Part shown: in pieces, positions 46,866 through 55,480 of the stretch
Position numbering within the stretch: the stretch's first letter is position 1
Layout of the letters: every line of letters starts with the position of its first letter
Assembly: GCF_007018905.1 (NCBI RefSeq)
Contig: NZ_CP041402.1
Coordinates: 5,630,001-5,694,000 of the forward strand
Reading direction: 5' to 3'
DNA from: Tardiphaga sp. vice304
Lineage (GTDB): Bacteria; Pseudomonadota; Alphaproteobacteria; Rhizobiales; Xanthobacteraceae
Length of the DNA stretch: 64,000 nucleotides
Notes under the pieces: model-generated
Told to the model about the DNA's origin: nothing
The model's database searches: none
Seen by the model: the letters and a program-made list of their open reading frames with translations, nothing else
Position numbers and translations under genes: made by a program

Positions 46866-46935
46866 TGTGCTTTTAGAATTGAAAGAATCAAACTTTTCGC
46901 GAGCAGACTACACTAATCGGTCCGATGCAGTTGGC
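46866..46935 (+). repeat. Dispersed R repeat, diverged single unit
   Basis: GTGTGCTTTTAGAATTGAAA ... core ACTACACTAATCGGTCCGATG (about 46907-46927). It lies at the point where the ialB remnant is lost. Confidence 0.65.
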
Positions 46936-47127
46936 GCCTTATGTTCAACAACCTGCAACCCAACACATTTAAAACTAGATCGTCGTCTCACGCAATCACC
47001 GCCGTTCGCACATCATTCGTTATAAAATAACTCGATCATCAAATTATCAAGTCTACCAAAACGTTTCTTACTGTAGGCCCGCGCTCCGCTCCTCGCGCCT
47101 CTGTCGTCGGCGGGAGATTTCGACTTT

Positions 47128-47340
47128 TCAGGATTTCGCGACAGGTGGTGAATTCTCAGAACGATTTGCCTGGGTCTTGAGCGACGGCGTCTCAGCCGGG
47201 TCATCCTCCTGAAGTCCTTTTCTGAACGATTTCATTCCCTGGGCCACGTCTCCCATCAGGCCGGAGATCTTACCTTTGCCGAACAGAAGCACGACGACGC
47301 CGACGACGATCATCCAGTGCACGATGCTCATTGAGCCCAT
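47128..47340 (-). CDS. tatA: TatA/TatE twin-arginine translocase subunit
   Basis: This 70-residue protein starts at [20 protein letters not shown]. It has one membrane helix, the FGKGK hinge and an amphipathic helix ([18 protein letters not shown]), then an acidic/Pro tail: the complete TatA layout. It is downstream of two ferritin-like genes, one with a twin-arginine signal, with a hairpin between. It probably serves export of that neighbour; tatB and tatC are not in the window. Confidence 0.92.
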   Translation of the reverse strand: MGSMSIVHWMIVVGVVVLLFGKGKISGLMGDVAQGMKSFRKGLQEDDPAETPSLKTQANRSENSPPVAKS

Positions 47341-47367
47341 CGGAGCGTTCCTTCGCATATAGAGGAA

Positions 47368-47393
47368 GGGTGGCGGACAAGCGCCCGCCACCC
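47368..47393 (-). terminator. Hairpin between ferritin-like gene and tatA
   Basis: GGGTGGCGG and CCGCCACCC pair perfectly (9 bp, 8-nt loop) 31 nt after the ferritin-like stop; TTCCTCT follows on the minus strand. The U-tract is weak, so it may attenuate tatA rather than fully terminate. Confidence 0.5.
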
Positions 47394-47424
47394 CAGTTTC
47401 ATCTCGGCCAACGCGGGGGACGAC

Positions 47425-48213
47425 TTACGCGGCCTTGATGAACAGCTTGGCGATCGCGAGGACTTTGCTCTTGCTCAGGGGCTCATCGAACGCACCGGAC
47501 AGCGAATCAGCGGAAAGTCCGCCGAGATCCTTGATGTCTGCGCCGCCCTGCATGAAGTCGGCTTCGCCGTCGTAGACCGCCTGCGTGGCCTCCGGCAGGT
47601 CGCCGCGGGAGTTGCTGACGATCCAGGCAGTCTGTCCGCGGATGAGCCGGACCTGTGCCGCATGTCGCGCTTCTACCGAGTGGATCTGCAGCGCGACCGT
47701 CAGGATTTCGTCTGAGCTCTTCAGGTTGGCGGCCTGGCCCTTGTAAGCCCGGACACCGGTATCTTCGAGCGCCTGGGAGACCGCCAGGAACGTCTTGTAG
47801 TTGGAGAAGACGTCGCCGAACGCACCCTTTGCGGTGAAGTCAAAGGTCGGCTTCTTGACCGCGTGGCTTCCCAATGCGGCCTTCAGGACCTCGACGTGCG
47901 CGGCTTCGTGCTTGCCGATGGTTTCGAAGGTCGCACGCGTTTCGGACGGGATCAGCTTGTCGCTGGCGAGCGCGGTCCGATAGAATTCGTCCTCGAGGTA
48001 TTCGAGCGTGAGGGCGAAGTTCAGGACCTCGGCGATCTTCCGGGGCAACTGCGCACCTTGCCCGAACGCGGCCGTCGACGCGGCGGCGATGACCAGGGGA
48101 GCCGTGGCCAGTACGCCGAGTTTGAGTGCGGCGTTTTTGAACGAGCCGGGCTGAGACACGCGAGCGGCGATTTCCGGATCGATGTCGGCGAGAATGGTGT
48201 TTTCGTTTGTCAT
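47425..48213 (-). CDS. Ferritin-like domain protein (second of pair)
   Basis: This 262-residue protein starts MTNENTILADIDPEIAARVS after a GAGGAG site. A hydrophobic segment near residues 30-50 (LGVLATAPLVIAAASTAA) serves as signal or anchor, without twin Arg. The four-helix ferritin-like domain has EYLEDEFY, GKHEAAHVEVLK and HSVEARHAAQVR, the ExxH-type diiron ligands. The family is of the stress-linked ferritin-like proteins of soil bacteria. It lies 11 nt downstream of the first ferritin-like gene, so they form an operon. Confidence 0.88.
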   Translation of the reverse strand: MTNENTILADIDPEIAARVSQPGSFKNAALKLGVLATAPLVIAAASTAAFGQGAQLPRKIAEVLNFALTLEYLEDEFYRTALASDKLIPSETRATFETIGKHEAAHVEVLKAALGSHAVKKPTFDFTAKGAFGDVFSNYKTFLAVSQALEDTGVRAYKGQAANLKSSDEILTVALQIHSVEARHAAQVRLIRGQTAWIVSNSRGDLPEATQAVYDGEADFMQGGADIKDLGGLSADSLSGAFDEPLSKSKVLAIAKLFIKAA

Positions 48214-48224
48214 GTTTCTGCTCC

Positions 48225-49016
48225 TCAGCCGATATCGTCGGCGGTGATGGGTGTTTTCACGAACGGACCGGCGGTCGCGAGGACTTCAGCCGGCTTCTGC
48301 GCACGGTCCAGGCCCTTCTCGTTGACGACGTCGGCATCGTCGAAGGCGTTGCCGCCGCCTGTGTTCGAGCCGACAGTGGTGCCGGAGCCGTTGGAGGCGC
48401 TGGCGCTGCCCTTCATGCCGATCAGGTAGCGAATCGCGGTCGCGTGACGCGCCTCGACGGAGACAATCTTGCCCGCGAGGAGCAGGTATTCAGCCTTCTC
48501 CAGCAGTTGGCCGGCGCCGTTATATGCGGCGACGCCGAGGTCCTCGAAGGTTTTGGCGGTGGTCAGCACGCTGTCGCGGCTGTTGAAGTCGATCTTGGTG
48601 AAATCGACATCGAGCGCGGGAATGGCGTTCTTCTTGAGCGCGGCCTTGAAGAAATCGCGATGGGCGATCTCATGGTCGCGGATGCCGGTCAGGACCGCGG
48701 TGTCCGCCGACGACATGTTGGCGTAGGGCGTCTTGGTGACCTGGGTGTAGAACGCCGCCTCGAGCTGTTCCAGCGCGTAGGCGTAGTTCAGGATGCCTAC
48801 GTCGCCTTCGCCGAGATCGACGGCCTTCGCCATCGCGGCGCCGCCCGGGGTCTGTGCCAGGGCCTGCTCGATGCTGAAGCCCGGCAGCCTGCCGCTGAGC
48901 GCGACGGCGCCCAGGAGTGCCGTGCCCGACCAGGCGAGAAAACGACGCCGGCCGAATCCTTCGGATGTCTTCTCGCCAGGCACGGTCGCCTGCGAGACGT
49001 TTCGAGTGTCCGTCAT
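48225..49016 (-). CDS. Ferritin-like protein with Tat signal
   Basis: Starting at MTDTRNVSQATVPGE (GGAG 8 nt upstream), the protein carries GRRRFLAWSGTALLGAVALS, a twin-arginine signal peptide. The ferritin-like domain follows with EQLEAAFY, RDHEIAHRDFF and VSVEARHATAIR carrying the metal ligands. A Gly/Ser linker (GSASASNGSGTTVGSNTGGG) precedes a short C-terminus. Tat export implies a folded, possibly metal-loaded periplasmic protein. First gene of an operon with the second ferritin-like protein and tatA. Confidence 0.92.
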   Translation of the reverse strand: MTDTRNVSQATVPGEKTSEGFGRRRFLAWSGTALLGAVALSGRLPGFSIEQALAQTPGGAAMAKAVDLGEGDVGILNYAYALEQLEAAFYTQVTKTPYANMSSADTAVLTGIRDHEIAHRDFFKAALKKNAIPALDVDFTKIDFNSRDSVLTTAKTFEDLGVAAYNGAGQLLEKAEYLLLAGKIVSVEARHATAIRYLIGMKGSASASNGSGTTVGSNTGGGNAFDDADVVNEKGLDRAQKPAEVLATAGPFVKTPITADDIG

Positions 49017-49028
49017 TTGTTGCTCCAT

Positions 49029-49530
49029 GAGCGTAGGGGTGAATTTTGATCGAGTTCAAGCGTCCGGCGGCAACGTGCTCGGCTTCGACGTCGAATGCTT
49101 TTGGTGAAGGAAGCTGAAGCGAAGAAAGTTCGCTTACTTTGCAAATCCGATCCAACGATAAAGTAACGGCTGTATCTAACGTTCCCGCTTATTCGGTCCG
49201 GAGGACAACATATACTTGAAACTAATCCGCAGGCGGCACCAAGGGCCTAGCACTGGATCTATAGGAACTGCAAAAATCGCTGCAGCACAGTCGCTTTTAG
49301 CGAGCTACCAAATTCTTCGATGAAGTGGGCTGCTTTTAGCCGCATGTCGGCTTCCCAACTTTTTCCGGATTCAAAACGAGAAAGCCGATCAGAACGGCGC
49401 CTTCGATGTCTGACGAGTGAGCGGATTTGCGCCGAATAATCGTCATATATCGAGGAATTTACGATCTGACGGCATGGTCGATCGACCACCTTGCCTAGCC
49501 CACCATTCCACCGTTACCGGGGCACCGTAC
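49029..49530. other. Intergenic; upstream region of ferritin-like operon
   Basis: No supported gene. A minus-strand frame at 49259-49489 is Arg/Ser-rich and unconvincing. The promoter of the ferritin-like operon must lie in the first 200 bp, but no sigma motif there is clear. Confidence 0.45.
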
Positions 49531-49555
49531 GGAACCGGACTAAATCTGGGGTGTT
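49531..49555 (+). promoter_or_regulatory. EcfG-like general stress promoter
   Basis: GGAAC (49531-49535), 16 nt, then TGTT (49552-49555) is close to the alphaproteobacterial EcfG consensus GGAAC-N16/17-CGTT. It precedes the 42-residue frame at 49636 and the RsbRD-type kinase at 49942, both fitting the general stress response. Confidence 0.45.
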
Positions 49556-49635
49556 GTTACATCATCGCCGTCCGCCCCAGGCTGTTAACGGTGACAGAGA
49601 GTTCGGTAGCACTCCCGCCTTTTCAGGAGAGCTCC

Positions 49636-49764
49636 ATGACCGTAATCGGCCCGTTTTTCGGCTCCCACCCCAACCAACTTCAGAAGGACGGCACCATCTC
49701 GTTCTCGCGCGGCGTGATCAAAATCCTCGATCGATCCAGGTTAGAGGCGCTGTCCTGCGAGTGA
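49636..49764 (+). CDS. 42-residue hypothetical protein
   Basis: From ATG 49636, after AGGAG: MTVIGPFFGSHPNQLQKDGT, ISFSRGVIKILDRSRLEALS. It ends at TGA. The frame after this TGA continues open (YQSLIDQSATLGRYSAPTGA), so the stop could be another nonsense change of a Trp codon. It lies between an EcfG-like promoter and a sensor kinase. Function unknown. Confidence 0.4.
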   Translation: MTVIGPFFGSHPNQLQKDGTISFSRGVIKILDRSRLEALSCE

Positions 49765-49941
49765 TACCAGTCGCTGATCGACCAATCCGCTACGCTCGGC
49801 CGATATTCGGCTCCCACGGGCGCTCCCCCCCAGTGGCGGCTCGCGTGCGATCGTCGGCGGTCGCATGACACCAGTCCGCCCAGTCTGACCGGTAGACGGT
49901 CGTGATTTCCTACCCTCCTGCGACATATTTGAAAGCTGATC

Positions 49942-51063
49942 ATGCGCCTGTCGACCTTCATCCGGGAAAACTCCGCGCCCATCATCGCCGAATGGGAAGC
50001 ATTTGCTGGGACATTGGCCCCGTCGCCGGAAGCGGCGAGCCCGCTTTCACTGCGCAACCACATCGAATACATCCTTCAATTCATCGCCGACGACATTGAT
50101 AGCCTGCAGACGGATGCGGAGCAGGTGAGAAAATCGCAAGGCATGAACGCAAAGCATTCCACCGACAGCGTAGCCGAAGTTCACGCCGCGCTTAGACAGG
50201 CGGGCGGATTCAACATGGATCAGATGGTCTCCGAGTATCGCGCACTGCGTGCGAGCGTCATAAAGCTGTGGGGGGCACAGGCAACGGAGACTACGCGGCA
50301 GGATATCGTAGATTTGACGCGGTTTAATGAGGCCATCGACCAGGAGTTGACGGAGTCCATCAGCTATTACTCCCTGAAGGTCGAGCGCTCCCGCGATCTC
50401 TTTCTTGGTATCCTTGGCCACGATCTTCGCAATCCGATAGGTGCCATGACGATGTCGGCGGAGCTGATCGGGCGAATTGGGGCGCTCAGCGAACGTCAGA
50501 GAATGCTGATATCTCAAATTTCTTTGAGTTCAATCCGCGCAATCGAGATCCTTGACCAACTTCTGGACCTCACAAGAGCCCGCATAGGATCCGGCCTGCG
50601 GGTCATCCGGGCTCAGATGGATATGGCCTTTGTCGCGCGGCAACTCGTCGATGAGATGCGTGCCGCTCATCCGGAGCGCACATTCACGGTCGATGTGTCG
50701 GGCGACACCAACGGAAACTGGGACAGGCCGCGCATCGGGCAGGTCCTTTCGAACCTGCTCGGCAACGCCGTGCAATACGGCTTCAAGGATCTTCCCATCA
50801 GCGTCAGCGTCAACGGCGAGACGACCGATGTCACCGTTTCGATTCACAACGACGGCGTTCCCATTCCCCCGGGCGCAGTTGCGAGAATCTTCGACGCGCT
50901 GGTTCGAAGCGGCGAAGGTGAAGACGCGCACTTACAGTCGAACAATTTGGGTTTGGGTTTATATATTACGAACGAGATCGTCATCGCTCATGGCGGAACG
51001 ATCAAGGTAGCCTCATCAGAGAAGCACGGCACGACCTTCACGGCGCTCTTTCCCCGTGGATAA
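49942..51063 (+). CDS. RsbRD-type sensor histidine kinase
   Basis: This 373-residue cytoplasmic protein has an N-terminal RsbRD-like helical domain: MRLSTFIRENSAPIIAEWEA, HAALRQAGGFNMDQMVSEYR, about 1-150. Then comes HisKA (FLGILGHDLRNPIGAMTMSA, phospho-His) and HATPase (QVLSNLLGNAVQYGF, NNLGLGLYITNEIV). RsbRD domains occur in stressosome proteins and in alphaproteobacterial kinases. An upstream EcfG-like promoter supports a stress-response role. No response regulator is adjacent. It resembles the kinase at 27783-28898 in its catalytic half. Confidence 0.92.
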   Translation: MRLSTFIRENSAPIIAEWEAFAGTLAPSPEAASPLSLRNHIEYILQFIADDIDSLQTDAEQVRKSQGMNAKHSTDSVAEVHAALRQAGGFNMDQMVSEYRALRASVIKLWGAQATETTRQDIVDLTRFNEAIDQELTESISYYSLKVERSRDLFLGILGHDLRNPIGAMTMSAELIGRIGALSERQRMLISQISLSSIRAIEILDQLLDLTRARIGSGLRVIRAQMDMAFVARQLVDEMRAAHPERTFTVDVSGDTNGNWDRPRIGQVLSNLLGNAVQYGFKDLPISVSVNGETTDVTVSIHNDGVPIPPGAVARIFDALVRSGEGEDAHLQSNNLGLGLYITNEIVIAHGGTIKVASSEKHGTTFTALFPRG

Positions 51064-51097
51064 TAGAATGGCGGCTTTGCGTCAGAAGCTGTCCGTG

Positions 51098-51790
51098 GTC
51101 GACGGCGTACCCGAAACGCGAGTTGGCTTTCTGTATTAATTCCTCTGAAGGCTCGGTTTGATATCCCGCCTGAGAAGTGGGCTTTTCTAATTAAAAAAAC
51201 AACTTTTTGCGTGTGGACCACCCTAACCGGTCCGATGCCCCCTAGAGTTTTGACCACCCCCCTTCTCAGGCTGGAGCGTGAGTGATCATGGAGGCGCTAA
51301 GCCTCAGCTCATTAGAGCAGCCTGTAAAATGTTTTTATAGGCTGCTCCGGCTGCTCGCATATTATACCTTGCCGCGTCACGGAAGGATGGCTCTCTGTAT
51401 TGAGGTTTTGTTTCTTTCCATGCGAAGCAACCTAACCAGCCCGAAGCCCCTATTATCACCCTGGTCACGTTGTGCTCGCCAGTGGGCTTTCTGGATTGAG
51501 GTCAGACTTTTTCTGTATAAAACACCCTAACCGGTCCAGCCTTCCCCATCGCACAGACTTTTACGCCCCCCTCCCCTTTGCGCCACCAACCGCAAGCGTG
51601 AGTGAGCGAGAGATCCAGCCCCATCTCAAGATGGTCGCAATTCGCAAGCTTGACGGATCGCGCGTCAGCGATCAGCTCAACTGCTTGCACACGTCTAAAA
51701 TGGTATGTGGGCTTTCTCGATTAAGCTCTGGTTTCTCTATGGATGAACGACCCTAACCGGTCCATCCTGCGCTCCGCCGCTGCTCGTTAG
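51098..51790 (+). repeat. R-repeat array with hairpin spacer
   Basis: In order: a partial unit (GTCGACGGCGTACCCGAA ... GGCTTTCTGTATTA), a full unit (core 51217-51237), a hairpin spacer, a unit (core about 51427-51446), a short spacer (ATTATCACCCTGG...), a unit (core 51521-51538), an unrelated spacer, and a unit (core 51748-51764). The short spacer is homologous to one in the 57.8-58.7 kb array. It runs between the sensor kinase and the IS1182 element. Confidence 0.85.
51315..51347 (+). ncRNA. Covarying hairpin, copy C
   Basis: GAGCAGCCT (51315-51323) pairs with AGGCTGCTC (51339-51347), and TAAAA pairs with TTTTA around a TGT loop. Compared with copies A and B the outer stem has changed bases on both sides while still pairing, and it is longer here. 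Confidence 0.55.
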
Positions 51791-51845
51791 AGTTTTTGTC
51801 CTTCCCATGGCTCGATGTATTCGACGGTCCACTTTGCGCCGATTT

Positions 51846-53351
51846 TGTTGAAAAAGTCGCCGTCGCAACTGTTCGCGACGTTTCTGTGAGCAAGGCGCGC
51901 GTCAGTTCGTCTCGGCTTAGGCAGGCATTGGGGCGGGCGACGGGACCAGCTTTGCCAGTCTTCGGAGGTTCTGGGCGGTAGCGGCGAGCAGGAACTCGTC
52001 GTGAGCGCCGTAAGGTCCTCTCAGCCGGAGCCGGTCGAGGCGCAGAATGCGCTTCAGGTGCGCGAACAGCATCTCGATCTTCTTGCGCTCACGTCGCGAC
52101 GTCACATAGGCCTCGGTCCTGGCGATGCCGCGCGCCACATCTCTTGCGCTCTCGTAGACGGAACGCGGCACCTTCCGGGAAGGCATCTTCGGACAGCACC
52201 GTGGCTTGAGCTTGCAGATATCGCAGTCATACTTGCTCGCACGATAGAGAAGTGTCGCTCCGTCATTGACCAAGGTCCCGGTAGAAGCCAGCACTTTGCC
52301 TGCCGGGCAGCGATAGATGTCGGTCTCTGCATCGTAGGCGAAGTCGTCCCGCGCGAACGTCCCATCGTTACGGGCTGACTTGTCAAACACCGGAATGTGC
52401 GGCTCGATAGCGCGCTCGTCGACCAGCCAACCCAGCATCTCGGCTGATCCATAAGCGCTATCGGCAGCCAGACGCTCGGGGCGCAGTCCGAGGCGTTCTT
52501 CCGTGCGGTCGATCATCGTGCGTGCTGCGCCGACCTCGGCTTGTCGGATCGCGCGGGTCGCTTCGACGTCGACGATAATCGCAACCTTCAGATCGATTAG
52601 GTAGTTGTCGGCATAGGCGAAGAAGGCATGGCCCTTGTGAGCGCCGGTCCATTGCGCGGCCGGATCCGATCTTGAGACGAACTTCGGCACCGTCTCACTT
52701 GCTGTGCCCCAGGCCGCTTCATCAAGCGTTTCGAGATATTCCCTGACCGACCGGCGGGTTCTGGCAAGGCCCTCCCAGTCCTGCTGATCGGCGCTCGCAG
52801 CCGAGCGTTGCTTGTTGGCGTCGGCGGCGATCAGACTGGCGTCGACCGCAAAGGCGGTACCGTCGACCAATCCCTCAGACATACAGCGACGAACGACAGT
52901 CTCGAACAGCTTGCGCAGCAAGTCGCAATCGCGGAAGCGACCATGCCTGTTCTTGGAGAAAGTCGAATGATCCGGCACTTCGCCATCGAGGCCGAGCCGG
53001 CAGAACCAGCGATAAGCGAGGTTTAGGTGAACCTCTTCACACAACCGCCGCTCGGAACGAATGCCATAGCAGTAGCCGACCAGCAGCATCCGCACGAGCA
53101 GTTCAGGATCGATCGAAGGCCGGCCTGTCGAGCTGTAGAAAGGCGCCAACTCGCTCCGAATACCCGACAGATCGACGAAGCGGTCGATAGACCTCAGAAG
53201 ATGAGAGGCCGGCACATGCCGCTCAAGCGAGAACTCGTAGAACAGAGCCGCCTGATCAATCTGCTGGGGACCCATCATCGATTCAGCCTCCGTCAATACC
53301 GTTAGTGAATCAGCGATCGCGTTCGGCTTCAACCAGGGTTTTTCAACACAA
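51846..53351 (-). mobile_element. IS1182-family insertion sequence
   Basis: Near-inverted ends: TGTTGAAAAAG at about 51845 and the complement of TTTTTCAACA at 53341-53350. It contains one full-length transposase gene. It separates the repeat array from the aldolase/Bug/synthetase cargo. Confidence 0.75.
51917..53278 (-). CDS. IS1182-family transposase
   Basis: This protein of about 453 residues starts at MMGPQQIDQAALFYEFSLER; an ATG at 53359 is an alternative. The N-terminal HVPASHLLRSIDRFVDL and LLVRMLLVGYCYGIRSERRL are typical of the family. Catalytic blocks: FAVDASLIAADANKQ, LAADSAYGSAEMLGWLVD, YVTSRRERKKIEMLFAHLKR. A Cys cluster (CDICKLKPRCCPK) is the family's zinc-finger-like insert. 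The frame is intact. Confidence 0.9.
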   Translation of the reverse strand: MMGPQQIDQAALFYEFSLERHVPASHLLRSIDRFVDLSGIRSELAPFYSSTGRPSIDPELLVRMLLVGYCYGIRSERRLCEEVHLNLAYRWFCRLGLDGEVPDHSTFSKNRHGRFRDCDLLRKLFETVVRRCMSEGLVDGTAFAVDASLIAADANKQRSAASADQQDWEGLARTRRSVREYLETLDEAAWGTASETVPKFVSRSDPAAQWTGAHKGHAFFAYADNYLIDLKVAIIVDVEATRAIRQAEVGAARTMIDRTEERLGLRPERLAADSAYGSAEMLGWLVDERAIEPHIPVFDKSARNDGTFARDDFAYDAETDIYRCPAGKVLASTGTLVNDGATLLYRASKYDCDICKLKPRCCPKMPSRKVPRSVYESARDVARGIARTEAYVTSRRERKKIEMLFAHLKRILRLDRLRLRGPYGAHDEFLLAATAQNLRRLAKLVPSPAPMPA

Positions 53352-53392
53352 TCCGCCATGAGCGGCCATCCAGGACATGGCTGCCGCCTCCA

Positions 53393-54187
53393 TCAATTCC
53401 GATATGACGAATCAACCCGGTCGAGCTTGCGGAGAAGCGCGGGCCAGGCCAGTTCACCACTGAGGCCCGGCACGTTGTCGCGCGGCTTCATACGATCGTA
53501 AGTCTGCTGCAAGACGTCTTGCGGAGGCGTGATCAGCTTGGTGTTGCAGGACAGGGCTGCGACCTGCACCGCGCAAGCGCGCTCCATCCGAAACAGCACA
53601 TTGAATGCCGCGGCAATCGTCTTGCCGACCACGAGCAGTCCGTGATTGCGCAGCACCATGGCTTCATGGTTGCCGAGATGAGCAACTAGTCGCTCCCGCT
53701 CTTCAGGATTGTCCGCGATGCCCTCGAAGTCATGATAGGCGACGTGAAGGAACCGCATGCAGGTCTGCGCCACCGGCAGTAACCCGCACTCCATTGCAGA
53801 GACGGCCATGCCGGCAACCGTATGCGTATGCGCAACGCAATCGACATCATGGCGCGCCATATGGATCGCGCTATGGATTACGAAGCCGGCCGCGTTCACA
53901 GCGTAATCGGACGCGTTGAATAGGACGTTGCCATCGACATCGATTTTGACGAGGCTTGACGCGTCGATCTCCTCATAGAGCATGCCATAGGGATTAATAA
54001 GAAACTCGTTCTCCGTGCCCGGAACACGGCAAGAGATGTGATTGGCGATCATTTCAGTCATGCCGTACATGGCGGTCAGGCGATAACAAGCCGCAAGGTT
54101 GACGCGCGACTGCCATTCTTCCGGGCTGACCTGATCCTGGACCGATCGAACGACCTTAACGGCCGGTGCACTGATGGCGGCATTCAT
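53393..54187 (-). CDS. Class II aldolase/adducin family protein
   Basis: This 264-residue protein contains the metal-binding His residues (HTHTVAGMAVSAMECG), NHEAMVLRNHGLLVVG and, earlier, MTEMIANHISCRVPG. The family includes fuculose- and ribulose-phosphate aldolases and decarboxylase-like enzymes; substrate cannot be told from sequence. It shares its strand with the Bug protein upstream (81 nt gap), and the acyl-CoA synthetase is divergent, so the three may form a carboxylate-catabolism set. Confidence 0.88.
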   Translation of the reverse strand: MNAAISAPAVKVVRSVQDQVSPEEWQSRVNLAACYRLTAMYGMTEMIANHISCRVPGTENEFLINPYGMLYEEIDASSLVKIDVDGNVLFNASDYAVNAAGFVIHSAIHMARHDVDCVAHTHTVAGMAVSAMECGLLPVAQTCMRFLHVAYHDFEGIADNPEERERLVAHLGNHEAMVLRNHGLLVVGKTIAAAFNVLFRMERACAVQVAALSCNTKLITPPQDVLQQTYDRMKPRDNVPGLSGELAWPALLRKLDRVDSSYRN

Positions 54188-54268
54188 AGGTTTCTTCCTT
54201 GATTGTTTTGCTGCAGGTTAGTGATCGCTCACCCCACAGGCAAGCAGTCGGCGATCCTCCTCAGCCCT

Positions 54269-55249
54269 TTATTCCAGAATGATGTTAGCGTCGCGAATGA
54301 GCTTGCCCAGACGTTCCCGTTCACTCACCACATGGGCACCAAGTTCGACCGGCGTCATCGCCCATGGCACGTTGCCGATCGCTTCCATGCGCTTCGCGAA
54401 ATTGGGCGTGTTCACGACGCGTGTGATTGAAGTGCTGAGCTTGTCCAGCACGGGCTGAGGCGTGCCGGCCGGCGCGAATACCGCGAACCACGTTTCACCG
54501 ACAATGCGGGGGTAGCCCAGTTCCTTGAATGTCGGCACGTCCGGCATCTGCGGCAGACGCTGCTCCGACAACACGGCCAACGCGCGATACATGCCGGCCT
54601 TGTGGTTTGGCGCTGAATTCGTCAGCGCCTCTACGTTGCTGTCGACGATCCCTCCGAGCATATCGTTCATCGCAGGCGCGGCGCCGCGATAATGCACATG
54701 CTGGAACTTGACCCCGAGCCCGCGCGCCACGATCTCGCCCATCAGATGTACCGTGCTGCCCGGTCCGTTCGTGGCGTTATTGACCTTGCCCGGATTGGCC
54801 AGCGCATAGGCGCGAAATGCCGTGATGTCGGCCGCGGGAAAGTCCTTTTTGACGACGAAGGCGAACGGCACCTTCACTACCATCGCGACCGGCGCGAAAT
54901 CCTCCAGCTTGTACTTGATGGAGGGAAGCAGATGTGGGTTCGTCGTGAAGGTCGTTGCGCTGGCGAACAGCAACGTATAGCCGTCCTTATCTGCGCCGGC
55001 GACCATCTGCGCGCCGAGCGACGTACTGGCACCGCCACGATTTTCGATAACGACCTGTTTTCCGAAGTCCGCGCTGAGTTGCTCGACCAGAATACGACCG
55101 ACGATGTCGGTTGTTCCGCCCGGCGGAAATGGAACGACGAGGGTGATATTGTGATCGGGATAGGCTTGCGCGTGCGCTTGAGTGTCGGCGAAGGCCAGCA
55201 GCGCCACCGCCATGCCTCCGAGCACCCGAGAAAAATTAAGCGTGGGCAT
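54269..55249 (-). CDS. Bug/TctC-family tricarboxylate-transporter binding protein
   Basis: Starting at MPTLNFSRVLGGMAVALLAF, this protein of about 326 residues has a signal peptide ending THAQA-like (TQAHAQA). Bug motifs: YPDHNITLVVPFPPGGTTDI, VVIENRGGASTSLGAQMVAG, NATNGPGSTVHLMGEIVARG, and TFKELGYPRIVGETWFAVFA. Bug proteins bind carboxylates, amides or aromatic acids for TctAB transporters; tctA/B are not here. It is downstream of the divergent synthetase and upstream of the aldolase. Confidence 0.9.
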   Translation of the reverse strand: MPTLNFSRVLGGMAVALLAFADTQAHAQAYPDHNITLVVPFPPGGTTDIVGRILVEQLSADFGKQVVIENRGGASTSLGAQMVAGADKDGYTLLFASATTFTTNPHLLPSIKYKLEDFAPVAMVVKVPFAFVVKKDFPAADITAFRAYALANPGKVNNATNGPGSTVHLMGEIVARGLGVKFQHVHYRGAAPAMNDMLGGIVDSNVEALTNSAPNHKAGMYRALAVLSEQRLPQMPDVPTFKELGYPRIVGETWFAVFAPAGTPQPVLDKLSTSITRVVNTPNFAKRMEAIGNVPWAMTPVELGAHVVSERERLGKLIRDANIILE

Positions 55250-55480
55250 ATTAGCTTCCTTCCCTGATATCTCGCGCCATTCGGCGTCGACTTTTTGCAA
55301 TCCAATGACTGTGGCACACAACATGGCCTCCGCAAAGATGCAGCCACTCTGCAGTGCTGCATGCAGGCTCGCTCAAATCGACATTACTGCGATGGGTTGA
55401 CGCGGCGTGCTGCTATGGGATGGTGACGCGAAGGCTCGCCTCACTTCAATGACGAGCCTCACTGGCGAGAGAACGATCCC

